A stretch of DNA of 64,000 bases from Paramyrothecium sp. XJ0827 (GCA_020881915.1 JAJFPB010000004.1:2418001-2482000); one strand, 5' to 3'; counted from the stretch's first letter, positions 12,731-25,589 are shown. Notes: generated by a model not told the origin, from the sequence alone. Program-made: numbers and translations.

Positions 12731-13970
12731 TCAGAAACTGAGCAAATCCCTGACCGATAGCCCACGTCCGTTTCCACTGCCACTGATAGTGCCTCGCCTA
12801 TCATTGTTGAGCATGAGCAGCGCGGCGGTGGCCTCCTGATCCAGATCACTCTGGGGGTTAAGAGCCGGACTGGTCAGCGTAGAGCCAGCGACAGAGGCGT
12901 TGCTGGGAGCGTAAGCGGCATGAACTTGAGGTCCAAACGCAGGCGAAGTCCCCGCGGATGCGCTGTAGCTGTAGTGCCTGTGGTCCGTGGAAACGGATGA
13001 ATAGGAGTGTTGCCGGTGTCGTGAATCCTGCGCATACAGAGCGGGGGATATGGATGGATGACGAGAGGCGTCATGCTGCACAGTGAATGTTGGAGAGGGT
13101 GCTTCAGAGTCTGTCATCTCTACATCCGCACTGGGGTCTCCATGCACTGTAGGATGAAATTCGCGGATAGAGGGAAGTGCATTGTGTGCAGACTCCATGC
13201 GACCTTGACCATCACTGTGCTGAGCCTTCAACTTCGTCACGCAGTCTTCTAAATAGCGAACGTACTCAATCGAAGCCTAGTAATGAGTGGTCAGACGGAT
13301 TTCCACATACAACAAACTGAGGAACGAATGTGAGACAAACCTGGAGAATTGCTAGTTTGTGCATCTCCCCCGTGCAAGCAGGGATCATGCCTTTGAGAAC
13401 AGCAAACTCTTCATTCATTTTACTTCGTCTCCGTCGTTCGATGAGGCTATGTGCTGTCTTCCTTGCAATCTTCCTGCCTGCGGCGCTGGAGGCACTCGGT
13501 TGCTTCTTCTTGCCCTGAGCCGCACTCGAAGCCGCTCCGGCGGTTTTGCTCGCATTGTTGGCTGTTTTGCTGGCGTTCTTGCCGGTATCTTTGGGCGTAG
13601 AACTCTCAACGGCTTCATCTTGGGGTCGTGGCTTCATCTGGATGATCTTGCGAGAACGGGTAGGTGGTGGTGGTAGCGCAAAGGTGTTGTCCTTGGTCTC
13701 CTTGGCAGCAGAGGACCGCCTCCTTGCCTTGACTGTCTCGGCGGCCTGCATGGGGTAATTCGCCAGGGAGGGCGTCGCCAACGGAGTGGAGCGCGCTGTG
13801 GTAGCAGTCGGGGATGCCTTGGGGTCGGCCGGTGACCGTCGGTTGGGGTCATGTATCGCTGGTGGCGGTAGTTCAAAAGCAAGCTGTAGCGAGGAGAGGA
13901 GTTGCGAGCCGTCTTGACCCTTAATGTCGGAAGAAGAGCCCGGTGTAGGCGGAAGAGCAGGACGAGGCAT
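12731..13970 (-). CDS. bHLH transcription factor (2 exons)
   Basis: Exons 13970-13341 and 13276-12731, with a 64 bp intron, give 391 aa. The bHLH domain (about 165-228) is unmistakable: basic region RKTAHSLIERRRRSK with His174, Glu178 and Arg182, the H-E-R pattern of class B factors that bind CACGTG. Helix 1, a loop (PACTGEMHK) and helix 2 ASIEYVRYLEDCVTKLK follow. The intron lies inside helix 2. The N-terminal part is rich in Pro/Ala/Ser/Thr, and the C-terminal part in Ser/His/Tyr, ending GRGLSVRDLLSF. It resembles Esc1/DevR-like fungal bHLH regulators rather than Pho4 or SREBP, but the target pathway cannot be assigned from sequence. The ATG at 13970 is the first in frame. Confidence 0.88.
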
Positions 13971-15770
13971 GGCGATTTGGGTCCGTATAGGTTTCGTTGG
14001 CCGGGGATATAAGTGGTAACGTGTGTAAGCGATGGCTCTTCTCAGCGCATCAACGCAGACGATCACGCGCCACCTTTGCTTGCTTTTGGTTTTCGGTCAA
14101 GGTAAAGCCTTCGAAGATTGCCACGGACAATTCTCGACGGATACTTTGTTCCCACGAAAGGCGGAGGCTTGAGCTTCAGCTGGTCCTTGGGATATTGCAC
14201 TTTGACGACATATGCAGCGTAAATTTGGTATGTGGCGGCGAGCGCACGTGCGTGCTGGGTATCAAGATGGGTATAAGAGTAGAAGGAACAGTTAAGCGTA
14301 ACACCACTCAAGAAGTAAACGAGTGTGAGAGACAGTTCATAGGAATGGAGTTCATGTCGAGGGAACGTCTGGTGCCTGCACGTCTTTGGGCGGGTGGTCA
14401 GAAGGAAGAGAGAGAAGATGAGTTGGGAAGATGTCTGGCGAGGGGGGAGACAAGTGAATGACAGGGAGCAACGGTCAATGTCCTCGTTCACAAGCACCAC
14501 GGCAAGGAGTCAGGACACACTAGGCCGTAGATCCGAGGCGGTCCCGTATGCGATGCACGACCGAAACGTTAAGGCCACCAGTGAAGGGAGGGCGTCGCGT
14601 CGAGTCGAGCCAGAAAGGGCTTCACCATTTTGACTAAGGACGAGGGCCCCTCTACGATACACAGGGCCCGGCCAGCCCACGCCAGGCCAGGTGAAAGAGC
14701 AGACGAGCCGCTGCCCATTGACCAAGCATCATCGAGAAAATGGTCGCGTGCTCTCCATGGCGGCGAACGGCTGGCGACGAATCAGGGCGCGCCGTGGGCC
14801 CATGTGGTCGCGTGCGGGCCCCTCCAGTCGTCAGGGTCTCGGCGCACGACAAGCAACGACAAGCACCAAAGCCGTGGCGAGCGCCGAAAACGTGGGCCAA
14901 GGCTTGCTGTGCTGTGCGGCGCGACAGCTCACTCCTGCTCCGCCTCGAAACCCACACTCGTCGCGAGTACGGGGGACGGTATCCGTGGAGGCTGGCTCCT
15001 CTTGGAGACGCAGATCGATCTGATGATGGCCTTACTCTTCTGGGACCGGGGCAGCCCCCCGCGGTGTTCGGTACTAATTAGAGACACCTGCCTCGTAGGC
15101 AAGCGGGCCGTTTGCGTCAAGTAAAGCCAGACATACCTTGCGGGTGTATAATAGCGATGCGATGTCTGGGCAACGATGCCAAGTGCCCTTGGAGTGGAAC
15201 GTAAAATAATGTTAACTTTAAGGTACGGTACGGAAGGCCACCTAACCGACCCTAGCCTTATCTCGTGCTCCAAGGTCCTAGTACAACCTTGGTACTACCT
15301 TACCTCGAGTGGGGGTCGCCCCGAGCACAGTAAAATGTGTGCCTTGAAAGTGTTAGCACGTGCGCATGCGCCTATCTTTACTTCATTGGGCTGCTGTCCT
15401 TCAGAGGGTGGCTTCTGAGATTGACCTTCGGACTCCCAACGGGCGTTCACAACGAAGTCTACTCCGGGTGTTAGTAAATAGGGCCACCGATCCTAGTAGC
15501 ACGACCTCCGCTCGCTACACAGAAATCTTCCGCATCACACACGTCACACTGAAGGCTTGAATAGCGTGTACTGTGGCTTGAAAAGACAAACATGTTTTGC
15601 AATAGTCTCGAATCGAAACCATGCCACACCGTGAATATAGGTGTTGAGAAAATGCTCCGGGACGCCCATGACGGCGCCGTAGCTGCCGTAGCCTCCTATA
15701 TAAAAACAACTCTCTGCCCAGCTTTCCATTGCCATTGCCGTGGCAATGACTAACAATCTCCCTTCCACCT
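13971..15770. promoter_or_regulatory. Long upstream region of the bHLH gene
   Basis: A 1.8 kb interval between the bHLH start and the P5C dehydrogenase stop codon. Many overlapping short frames exist in all six phases with no family resemblance, as expected for GC-rich non-coding DNA. On the minus strand 14060-14500 is pyrimidine-rich, consistent with a promoter and long leader for the bHLH gene. Around 15216-15308 there are scattered AGGTACGGTACGG, CCTAACC and ACTACCTTACCTC strings related to the TTACC arrays found elsewhere. Confidence 0.45.
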
Positions 15771-17610
15771 TTACAACTCGTTGCTGGGGTACGTAACCTT
15801 GGTCATCTCGCCGAACTCCTCCTTGATAGACCTCATGTTCACGAAGCGCGTCAGCAGGTTAGGGCTGCCAGCCTTGTCATCGGTGCCGCTCGCTCGCGAA
15901 CCACCGAAGGGCTGCTGCCCGACAACGGCACCGGTGCTCTTGCAGTTGACGTAAAAGTTGCCCGCGGCGTTGCGAAGGTTCTCCTCGGCGAACCGGATAG
16001 CCGCACGGTCCGCAGCAAAGACGGATCCGGTCAGACCATACTCCGAGGTCGAGTCAACCAGCGAGCAGGCCTTGGCAAATGCATCAGGAGCGCTATCATC
16101 GTACACGTAGGTGGTCAGGATGGGGCCGAAGAACTCGGTTGAGAGGAACTTGTGAGACGGGTTGGTAGTCTCAAAGATGGTAGGGTGGACGAAGTAGCCC
16201 TTGGACTGGTCATACTTGCCGCCCACCAGCAGCTTGACCTCCGAGTCGGACTTGGCCTCGTCAATAGCTCCAGAAAGCTTCTTGAAAGACGCAGCGTGGA
16301 TAACTGGACCGATGAAGTGGTTGTGCTCCCACGGCAAGCCGATCGAGAGGCTCTCCGTCTCTGCCACCAGCTTGTCCTTGAACTGAGGCCACAGAGACTT
16401 GGGCACGTACAGGCGCGACGTGGCGCTGCATTTCTGGCCCTGGTACTCAAACGCACCCCTGACGGTGTGCTTCACTGCGTTGTCCACATCCGCCGAAGGG
16501 TGGATCAAATGGAAGTTCTTTCCACCGGTCTCACCAACAATTCTGGGGTACGACTTGTAGCGTCCCTCGGCCACGCCCTGGCCAATGGCGCCGTAGAGCT
16601 TGCGGAAGACGGCCGTGCTGCCTGTGTAGTGCAGCGCCGCAAACTCCTTATGGGCCAGGACGACCTTGGTAACCTCCTCGGGGTTTCCGGGCACAAACTG
16701 AATGACATCCTTGGGCAGACCGGCCTCCAGCAGAATCTGGTAAACGAGCCAGTTGGAGGCAATGGCGTAGTCGCTAGGCTTCCAGACAACCACGTTGCCC
16801 ATCAAGGCAGGAGCACCGGGAAGGTTGCCTGCAATGGCAGTGAAGTTGAAGGGACTGACGGCATACACGAACCCTTCGAGTGCGCGGTACTCAAGTCGGT
16901 TCCAGACACCGGGGGCGTGGTGCTCGGGCTGCTGAGCATAGAGCTGCTCTGCGTAGGCGACGTTGAAGCGGAAGAAGTCGGCAAGCTCGGCCGCGGAATC
17001 GATCTCAGCCTGCCAAGCATTCTTGCCCTGGCCAAGCATGGTGGCAGCCATGATGTCGTACCTGTACTTGTTGGAGATGAGGTCGGCGGCCTTGAGGAAG
17101 ACAGCTGCTCGGTCAGCGAAGGGAAGGGCCTCCCAGGCGGGCTGGGCTGCCAGCGCTGCATCGATAGCTTTGGAAACGTCGGCGGGAGTTGCGGTGTGGT
17201 AGGAGGCCACGGAAGAGGCGTGGTCTGAAGGGTTGAGCTGCTGGGAGACTTGCGAACTCCTAACCTGTGGCTGTGTTAGTCCTTGCGTAGAAGCTGGAGG
17301 CCCGGAGATGGGAGACGTGCCTCCTTGCCACCAACGACTACTGGCACATCCAGCGGGAGCTTGTTACGGAGCTTCTCGACAGCGGCGGAGAGACCTTCAC
17401 GCTGGGAGCTCCCCTTGAGATAGTGTTGCTGCGCATCGTGTTAGAGAATCGTTTTGTGTTTCGAGCCGTGGAACCAGGGTCGCCTTCACTCACGTTTGGC
17501 TCATTCGCGACCTTGGGGGTCTTGAACGCAGCGAGCGTGGCGACGCCCTTCCTCTGCGCGGCGCACCGCAGCACCCTCGCGCTCGCTCTCTGGACCTGTG
17601 CTGACTGCAT
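15771..17610 (-). CDS. PUT2: Delta-1-pyrroline-5-carboxylate dehydrogenase, mitochondrial (3 exons)
   Basis: Second step of proline catabolism: oxidises P5C/glutamate semialdehyde to glutamate with NAD+ in the mitochondrial matrix. Exons 17610-17494, 17428-17321 and 17264-15771 give 572 aa. The N-terminus (MQSAQVQRASARVLRCAAQR) is a basic, Ser/Ala-rich targeting peptide. ALDH motifs: VVVWKPSDYA, the glutamate loop VGETGGKNFHL, and the catalytic cysteine in YQGQKCSATSRLYVP, then the C-terminal block PFGGSRASGTDDKAG typical of ALDH4. Intron 1 is GT-AG. Intron 2 fits only a GC-AG pair (donor GAG|gcacgt); the resulting join GGKEVRSSQVSQQLNPSDHA matches the expected family sequence. Confidence 0.94.
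17265..17320 (-). other. GC-AG intron in the P5C dehydrogenase gene
   Basis: A 56 bp intron whose donor reads GAG|gcacgt and whose acceptor reads ccacag|GTTAGG. The nearest GT (four bases downstream) would put a stop codon in frame with either available acceptor. The GC donor keeps the frame and the conserved peptide. It contains a CTAACA-type branch site close to the acceptor. Confidence 0.8.
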
Positions 17611-18575
17611 GCTTTCGACTTCTTCGACTGGAATCAGGACGCGGAGTACAGGAAGAAGCCAGCTGGAGGAAAGAAATTCGAAATGTCTATGGACCCTTGG
17701 AAACGGACGTTGCACTGTCGGTGATGGTCCCCGGTGCTTATATTCCTATCAAGCAAAGAGGTGGTGCAGCTTGGAGCTCGGCTTATCGCGGTTCAGTAAC
17801 GACGCCCTAGCACGGCGGGCGGGGCGGCGGGACCGGCCCCTCGTGACGTAGCGCCAGAGCCGGCATGTCGAAACCCCTGCCTTCGATCGGCCCCCTCGCC
17901 GTTGATTGGGCAATGGCGCTTCTGGAATGCGTGCGAGTATCGGAGGACCCATTGCTGGCCCCAGATCCCCCAGCTCAAAAGCTCCGGTGCGAACCGTTCG
18001 AGCCTCTTGGAGACGTTGAGGTCGTGATAAAAAAGCCTGTCCAGGCACACGACTCGCGAGCCGCGCTTTGCCGCAGGCCAAAAGTCTTTGGGAGGCTGTG
18101 GGTCCATCTTCCTGAGCATCATTCAATTCGACATCCACTTATCTTCGGAAAGTATTGCACGATGCCTCGCACATGATAGCTGCAGCTTGCCAGCACCGAT
18201 CACTTCCATGGTGGGACTTGGTGCTAAGGCAGAAGGGCGCTACGTTATCACCCCGGGAATGCCTAGTCTCATTACGCGGCACAGCATTCACTTTCGGTTT
18301 AACAAGAAGTACTTTGGACTTTTTGGTGCTAACAAGCTGAAACGACAGAATAGAATGGAAGGCAAGATTAGAAATTTCCACCTCGTTTATAGCAGGCTTT
18401 CCTCTTACAGGTTATTATCTCTTGGTATCGCTGCACCTACTCCCAGTCTAGCCTGCAGATAAATCCTTCAAACCACAATAAATCCAACACTCTATGGCCA
18501 CAGCCAAGGTAAGGTATCTGAAAATAGTCGAACCAAGCGCCAGCGCCACTCCCCTTTTCCCTCTTATCAAAACGA
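17611..18575. promoter_or_regulatory. Intergenic region upstream of P5C dehydrogenase
   Basis: 965 bp between the P5C dehydrogenase start and the PhoD-like phosphatase stop (tandem, both minus). The part next to 17611 is the P5C dehydrogenase promoter/leader; the AT-richer part near 18280-18500 is the phosphatase 3' side. No gene is supported; the frames around 17749-18138 are mutually overlapping and unrelated to any family. Confidence 0.45.
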
Positions 18576-21182
18576 TTACTCGGCATGCCGACTTGTGGCA
18601 GAGGTTGCCGCAAGCGAAGCTGCTGGTGTGGGTGGCTTCCGGTAGTCCAGCAAAGGTACCGTAAAGCCGTAGCCTTGAGTTTGACCGTCACGGTTGTGCT
18701 GGTCAACCTCGACGTTGATGCAAATGTCGAGGCTTCCGTCGTTTCCGCGGCCGTGTCCGTCGAGCGTCGCGGCGCTGTGCTCGGTTCCAGCTCCAACCTC
18801 GCCCTTGTGCAGCCGTCCATGGCCATCGACGCCCCTGAAGGACTGCTCGTCATTTTCGGGGTTTTGGTGCGTATGGCCATTTGGAGTGGCATTGTTGGGA
18901 GAATTCTCCGTAAGCATGGCGTAGTTACGGCTGGGCATCGTACAGTGGTTCGAGTTCGAGGTCTTGTTAGAATCGCCGGGGTCCTTGTCGAAAAAGTCCA
19001 ATAGCGTCTCGTCTGTTGCGCGGTTCAAGTGATGGATCTTGTTGCGTCGAGCGAGGAGATTCGCCACAGCTTGCGGCGGCGGCTTATTGACAATAGCCGA
19101 GGAAACGACATTGGTCATGTAACGATTGTCGTGTTCCACAGGGATGTTCAGCTTGGGGTTCGAGTAGAAGCGGCCCAGGGCTGCTAAATGGACGTCACCA
19201 CCCAGAATCGTTACGCGAACGGAGAACTCGGCCGCAATCTCCTGCAAAGCTACAACCAAGCCAGCTCTCTCTGGCTTATGCGTTCTCGCGGTGTAGTGGT
19301 CGTCCAAGTCATCGAGTAAATCAACACTACCATCAAAGTGATTAAAGAAGCCACCACCTAGACCGAAACGTCGATTAAGAAACTTGACAGGTCCGATCAG
19401 GGGGCTGCGCAAGACGTTCTCCAGCCAAGTCAAACGCTACATCCAAGTCAGTCATGCCATTTGTCTCCTAATACTGGGCCGCCGTACCGGGTATGCAATG
19501 GGAATACCGAGGAGAAGAATGAGGTGTTTGATGGGTTGCTCTGCATTGGCTGCGGCGCGCAACTCCTTGCGCAATCGGTCAAAAATGAGATCGTAGGTTT
19601 CCGGGTAGTTCACTTGATGTCGCGTGCGCTGTTCAAGTTTAGCCGGCCGGAGCAATGAATCTGGTAAATATGGCAGCACAAACCTCTGTACGCGCATCGA
19701 TACCTAAGAGCGCCATACGTGCGCCGAGGCGGGTGAAGATGTTGACCGAATGCTCGGCAACGTAAGGGCCAGGCTTCTGGCCGATGATGTACTGAGTTTC
19801 TTCTTTTCGCTCTGCCACAAATGTGTCCTGCAGTTGGTTGGGGTTGACACCTTGCGTGTTTGACTCTAACGCCGTAGAATCTACGATCAACGGTCAGTAA
19901 CAATTGCAGGGTGAATTGAGATGCTTATTCTACCGGAAGTATAAGTCGACACTGGCGGTGCTAAGTGATGCTGAAAGAGCATGTAATACTTGTGCGCTGT
20001 GCCGCCAATGCCACGGAAAACATCGCATTGCATAAAGGAGTCAACATAGGAGCCAAACCCGTCGATGATCTGGACAAATATCAGTATCGCTTCATGCGTA
20101 ACTCACAGGGTTCCGCTTCTGCTCACATCGTGGTCATCCCAGATATTCAGCTGTGGGATCTGTCCGTTGGCAGTGGAGAAAGGCTCCGTGTTATACCAGC
20201 GAATGTAGTTCTTGAGATAGTAGTCGTCACACTCCAAGCGGAGCTTTTCTGGGAAAGGGAACTCGCGTCGCTTCTTGGGATTGCCGATAGCAGTCCACTC
20301 CCGCAGCGGGCCTGATACTCGAATGCCATCATTATAGATTTGATCTCCGCCGCCAACCATGACATGGAACGGCTTCCTTTCATGTTTCCTCAACACGTCG
20401 TTCCACAGCGCGGCACCGCTCCAAGCATCTTCGTCCGTGCCAACACTGAAGCCGTTACATGAATGGAACATGATGCGCATTGATTCGTCGCTTGCTGGGA
20501 TGAAGAAGTTATTGACGCGTGGCTTATGTTCGGTCGAGTAGCGGAGGTCGGGAACATTGTATTCATACTTGACCTCGTGGGCCTCCTGGGGAGCGTTGAT
20601 GTCGAACACCCAGAATGTGTTCCGGTGGTCAGAGTACAGACGTCGAGATTCGAAGTGCTCACCCTCTGTGGATCCTCCATTCGTCACCCCGTTGGCCCCT
20701 TCGGCTTGCCTTGCCTCCCCGACACGTCGCAGGTACAGCGACGGCTGGTGCAAGACCTCCTTGCCTCCCCCCTTTACCACAACTAGCACGCTTCCCAGCC
20801 AGCGGCCAGAATTCATGCCGCGATAATTGAGCAATGGGCCACATACAATCTCCTTGCCATCAGCGACCTCACCGCGGCCTTCTACAGGCTCATGGTGAGG
20901 CTGCTCGTAGGTATCGGCGTGGCCAGCGGCAACAGTTAGCGGCACGAAGTTGCCTCCGTTGGACTGGCCCTCAGGAGGGTCGATACGGGTTTTGTTGAGG
21001 AAATCGGCGAGGTCGCTGGTGTTACCGCCGGCTACCGGATCGCGTGGTGCGCCTTGCGCCGCTCTGTCAGACTCGAATCGCGCGTAGGCGCCAGACTCCT
21101 GGTGGCGCCATCTGTTCGAAGAAGTGTAGGGATTCTGAATGTCATCTTCGCGTTGCGCGCCGGCGCTGTTGCTCGAGGCCAT
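18576..21182 (-). CDS. PhoD-like metallophosphatase (5 exons)
   Basis: Exons 21182-20127, 20069-19934, 19880-19684, 19628-19488 and 19436-18576 give 796 aa; the four introns are 51-57 bp, all GT-AG. The domain belongs to the PhoD-like calcineurin-fold family: FHSCNGFSVGTDEDAW, VGGGDQIYND, IWDDHD|IIDGFGSYVDS (joined across intron 1), LLLGIPIAYP and the late metal motif ILGGDVHLAALGRF. There is no signal peptide or transmembrane helix, so it is probably intracellular. The C-terminal ~110 residues are low-complexity, rich in Asn/His/Gly. The natural substrate is not known from sequence; phosphodiester or phosphomonoester hydrolysis is the family-level expectation. The frame is open upstream to 21398, but 21182 (MASSNSAGAQRED) is the first ATG. 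Confidence 0.87.
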
Positions 21183-24100
21183 AGCTACGTCTTCTTTCGA
21201 CAAGAGACAGGAAACTGATAAAGACAGCGTCGGGGTCTGCGAAGGAAGAAGTTGGTCGAGAACACCCTCTCCGGAGCGAGGGAGATGAGACGGGCTTACA
21301 CTGTCCTCCGGGGTCAGGGTGTTACCGGCAACCGCAATCAACCTGCACGTAAATAGACCCTCTACGTCAAGGCTGGATTGCGCCAAGCGTGGAGCCACAG
21401 CGCAAGGGTGGAGCAGGGTGGCCTCGAGACGTCTCCAAGAGAAACGGGATCTTTGATTTTATGAAATGTCTGTAGCTTCGATGAGCGGCAGACTAGCTTT
21501 GAGAGAATGCACTGCAGCTCCCAGACGATGACGTGGGGGACTCGGGCGCGCAGCAAGTTATCTTTTCAGTCCCAAGAGTCTTGGTAGCATGTTGGTCGGG
21601 ATAGCGGCACCATAGTTACTCGAAGCTGGGCTGGATTCGGCAAGGATCTTTCTTGGCTCACACTTTTTGGCCTAGTAAGGTTGCAGGCTAATCCCGCCCA
21701 CTGAGCTTGTGGCACAGCAACCGTAGGCTGATCTGTACCCTGGCGCTGGATCGCCCAGGCCCCTAAATGGACCCAAATATGGATTTTCCAAGCCACTGTT
21801 GTGGCGTGACATTTACTCAACTAGGCATCTGCCACTGGACCAGCGAACTCAGCCTGTTACTACTTATAGGATTCTAAGCATTCAGGTTCAGCTATACACC
21901 CTCACGATGGCTTGCTAAATCATCAAAGAAGCCCCGGAGGAAAGGCGCGACCGTGGCGTCGCGGTCCCGAGGAGCTCGAATACCCCTATCCGTTCATCCA
22001 CCCAACCCCCAGCCCTCACTTCCCTATGCCACTCTTTGCAGTGACACCGTGGCTGGAGAGACAAGCCGCTAAGTAGCCTTTCTTGAAGTCCCCAGAATGT
22101 CATCGTACCACCCAAAGAAACTAATTGCAAAGTGTTAAGTTACTAAGTTGCTCGTCACAATCGATCCTTGGAGTGGCGTGCGCGTAGGAAGAAGAATCTT
22201 CCCGCCGTGGTTGACTTGTGCTGAGGCCAGCCTGTAAAGCACGTCGGATCGTACTCTACGGGTCACAGGGCTAATTCCAATGGGTATCGTTTCTTGAGTG
22301 AGAGGCAGTGCGTGAAGAAACGCTTTAGAAACCCCACAGGCAGAACGGGTCACGTGCGTCGGTTCTGCCGTAGTAATATGTGCCTGATGCAATACGCGTA
22401 TAGACAAAGCCGTCAAGGCAGTCTGTAAATCTCATCAAGGATTCAAGCATCGTGAAGGACCGGCTCTTCAAGAAAGATTGGCTTAGATCTCCACAGTGGG
22501 AACCGAGCACAGCAGTTCAGTTAGGTACGCCGTCTGATGTACTAAGGTATTTACCGTACCACATTCTGCTGTAGAAAATTTGTGTCCCGCCTTGATTATG
22601 TCAGCGTGTCAGAAAATCCTCGCAAAAGACAAAATTTCGAGAGCCTCCGCAAGTTTTTCACACTCCTCTTCTTCATCACCACTCGTTTCCTACTTATGGG
22701 AAGAAACATATGACCAGCGCACATCGCAATTATTAGGCTGCGTCGAGCCAATTGTCTCTGTGTTTCTGATTCGGGTTTTCCGCATGATCCGCATTCCACG
22801 AGCCTCATAACTTGGATGAAAGTCTTGCTCGACCGAGCAAGCTTCGCATTTTTCAAGTCTGAAGGAACTTGTGGCTAGTATGTAGGTACTTGATTCTTTG
22901 TGAATGTATTTGAACGGCATTAGTGTGTACAGCAATGGGCTTCTCTCGTGCCGACTTGCTGAAGGATATTTCAACGTGCCAAGATCGAAATTCCTCAATA
23001 TTACCAAACACCTTCGTTCTATTTATCCAAGAACTCTTGGTGCATGAAATTTTGGAGACATTTCCTAGCCAAACAACGTCGGTGTCCTTCCACAGGATCC
23101 GACTCTGGGGGGAGGGTCAAGCTTACCCTATCATCTGCATGAAGCTCATGAGTCGTGGAGATTAGCATCACAACGCACGTTAGGAACCACCTTCGTTCGG
23201 CGGGACTCAACCCTTGATCTGGGTTGCGTGTGCGACGGAGAACACTGATGGTCAGCGGACTGAAATTCTAGAACTAAACGGCGTCTAATCATCTGATCCT
23301 GCCATGCACAATCAAATTTGTATGGGCTGGCTACATGATGCAAGGGCACGCCAGCCTTGCCGGGCTGTGGTTTCAGGTTTACAACGTGCTGTCATACTTC
23401 TCCACTCGTCATAGGCAGACTGTCTCAAAAGCGGCAAAGACCACCTCGCTCGTAACTGGCGCGTCGATGTGGGCTGGCCGAGCTGGCTTTGAGAGCCAGA
23501 AAGAGCGCCGGTGAAAAATCAAGTGTTCAGTTTTTTCTCAGGGGATCAAAGCTGAAGAAAACATCTTGATGCACCGGCCGCTCTGAAAATGCTGTCTTGG
23601 TCCGCCGGAACCTTGTCTCGAGCTTCTGCATGCCCTTGATCCATCCTCCGTTAGGTGTCGGATGCTCGCACGTTGACGAAGATTAGGACTATGTAAGCGC
23701 TGAAGATCGGTTGCTAGATGTGGGCATTTTCCCAGGTAAACCAAGCATGAAGAATGTTGCCTAGCTCGCTCAGGAGAGAAATCATGTAATAAGAGGCTGT
23801 ATGCGATTCCGCGTGTACAAACCCGTGGGTCTCGGATGTGTTCGCTCGCTAATCCAGCAGCTAGGGACCTGATGGGATGTCTTGGCATCTGATCGATGGC
23901 GGGTCTCGTTGAGGCTAATGCCATTGGGTCCATAAATTATTAGCCCAAATCGATTGAGCATGAGGTGCTATACCGTAACTTGTCGGTGGGTGGTTTCAGG
24001 ATTAATCGAAAGGCAGACTGAATGGATTTGTGTACGGACGTTGCGTCTACACCCCCAAAAGACGTGGTCTCCTGATGAAGCACACCGCTGTGCCCTGGGT

Positions 24101-25589
24101 AATCTGGGGCGGAATACACAAAGGGCGTTTCTGCAGGTTTGTTCCGGAGTGACACTGATCATGGGGCACCGGGGGGGCACGCCACTCTACATGTAAGTGT
24201 TTGAGCTACGAGAACCATGGTGCCTGGGGCTGGGAATGGATGCGGCACGTAACCATCATCAAAAGTTCACTAGTTGACTATAGGGTTTCCGTTATGCGTC
24301 CCACCCGAGAGGTTGGCGCTCGCGAACTCATTAGGCGGCACCAACGCTGAGAGCGCTGTGGTCCAGCATAGAGGGACCAAACCGGCGGCCTTTGGTGACA
24401 TGACCTCAATGTCTCACTTGCCGCCGAAACACGCAAATGCAGAGACGCTTGCGTTTTTTTTGCGAAGCGGTGGCCCCGGCCAGGGCAGCGCTTCAGGTCT
24501 CACGGGGTTCCGACAGTCCAGTCGCGGTTGTACGCAATCGGAAAACGCATCTTTACGGGCACCTTTGCTTTGTTAGCGCCAGTCCCACGAACCAAAACGG
24601 GGAGGTTGCCTCCATGTTTATGCAATTCGAGATGTCGGCTGAACCTCAGCAAGAATGGAACCGAGGGGCGTTGGTGAGCAGCCTACGGCAGCCACTTGCG
24701 GCCTCCGTTGCTGTCGTCCCAAGCAGAAAACAAGAGCCCAATGCCGTCACAGCGCCCGCGCCTGAGAGAATGTTCAATAGTCTGTTTACCTTCGGTCTAA
24801 ACGTACGGGCAGCAAATTAAGGTAAAGTAAGGTGAGGTAGGTAAGGTACAGCGCCTTGTTGTAGGTAGCGACGAGGATCAGGTACTACTAGAGCTACGGC
24901 AAGGTAGGTCTTCAAATGACCCTCGTCTAGCTGGAACGCCTTGCCGTGACTGCCAGCCCGGTTCGCCTCCTGTCAATCATTCCCTCATTAATGGCCTGAC
25001 TCGGCGGCCTCGCGCTCCATGCCCTTTCACTCATTTCCATGCACGTCGGTGGTCGTAATTGCTTGACCTTGGGCTTGGACCCCTGGTGCCGAGACTTCCC
25101 CTGCTCGCCTGCAGGTACCTCGCCGTGCGTACCGACCCTTGACCTAAAATTAAATAAAAGCAGAATAATGACCTCGGCGCTGGGTGTGTGCCACCTACGG
25201 AATCGGTACAGTAGCGTCTCCCGCGGCACTACCCACCCCACGCTAAGGGACCCTAGTGCGTAGCTGCAATTGCCCATCTGAAAGGCCCGGGTTTCCCACC
25301 CGACTCCGGCACAACCGACCGCTTTTCTTCGCTACCCTTCACATTGGGATGTTGTCTGGCTTTAGGTTTCAACATCTTCCAACTCTTCTTCCCGCCCCCG
25401 TCGACGTTCTCCTCAACCTGGTGACTCAGAACCGAGGACGTTGAATCGTTCAACCGAGTCCGGCCGGCCACAGTTCGTCACTGTGATGGTGAATTAGCTG
25501 TTGCTTCCGCGACACGGCCGGTTCCTGCAAGGACCACTCGTCGGTGCGTCTTCTACCAGGCTCGCCGCGCACATTGCCCTGGCCATGCC
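21183..25589. other. 4.4 kb gene-poor divergent region
   Basis: Between the outward-facing PhoD-like and DUF1765 genes. I found no frame with a recognisable family, no chain of short exons I could defend, no tRNA and no terminal repeats. The longest open frames (131 aa at 23538-23933 minus, 127 aa at 24437-24820 plus) look random. Base composition is mixed, with AT-rich islands (22590-23050). A TTACC/GGTAA array lies at 24818-24850. It could contain a non-coding RNA or decayed mobile DNA; nothing in the sequence proves either. Confidence 0.4.
24818..24850 (-). repeat. Array of GGTAA/TTACC pentamers
   Basis: Reads as AAGGTAAAGTAAGGTGAGG followed by TAGGTAAGGTAC on the plus strand. This is the reverse orientation of the TACCTTACC arrays seen at 51051, 51856 and 55243. 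It lies about 750 bp upstream of the DUF1765 start codon. Confidence 0.75.

Noticed and set aside
14063..14500. 145-codon minus-strand frame upstream of the bHLH gene
   Set aside because: The pyrimidine-rich leader DNA explains the Ser/Leu/Thr-rich translation; several other frames are open over the same bases.
23538..23933. 131-codon minus-strand frame in the gene-poor region
   Set aside because: No family resemblance, no exon context, composition like the surrounding random frames.
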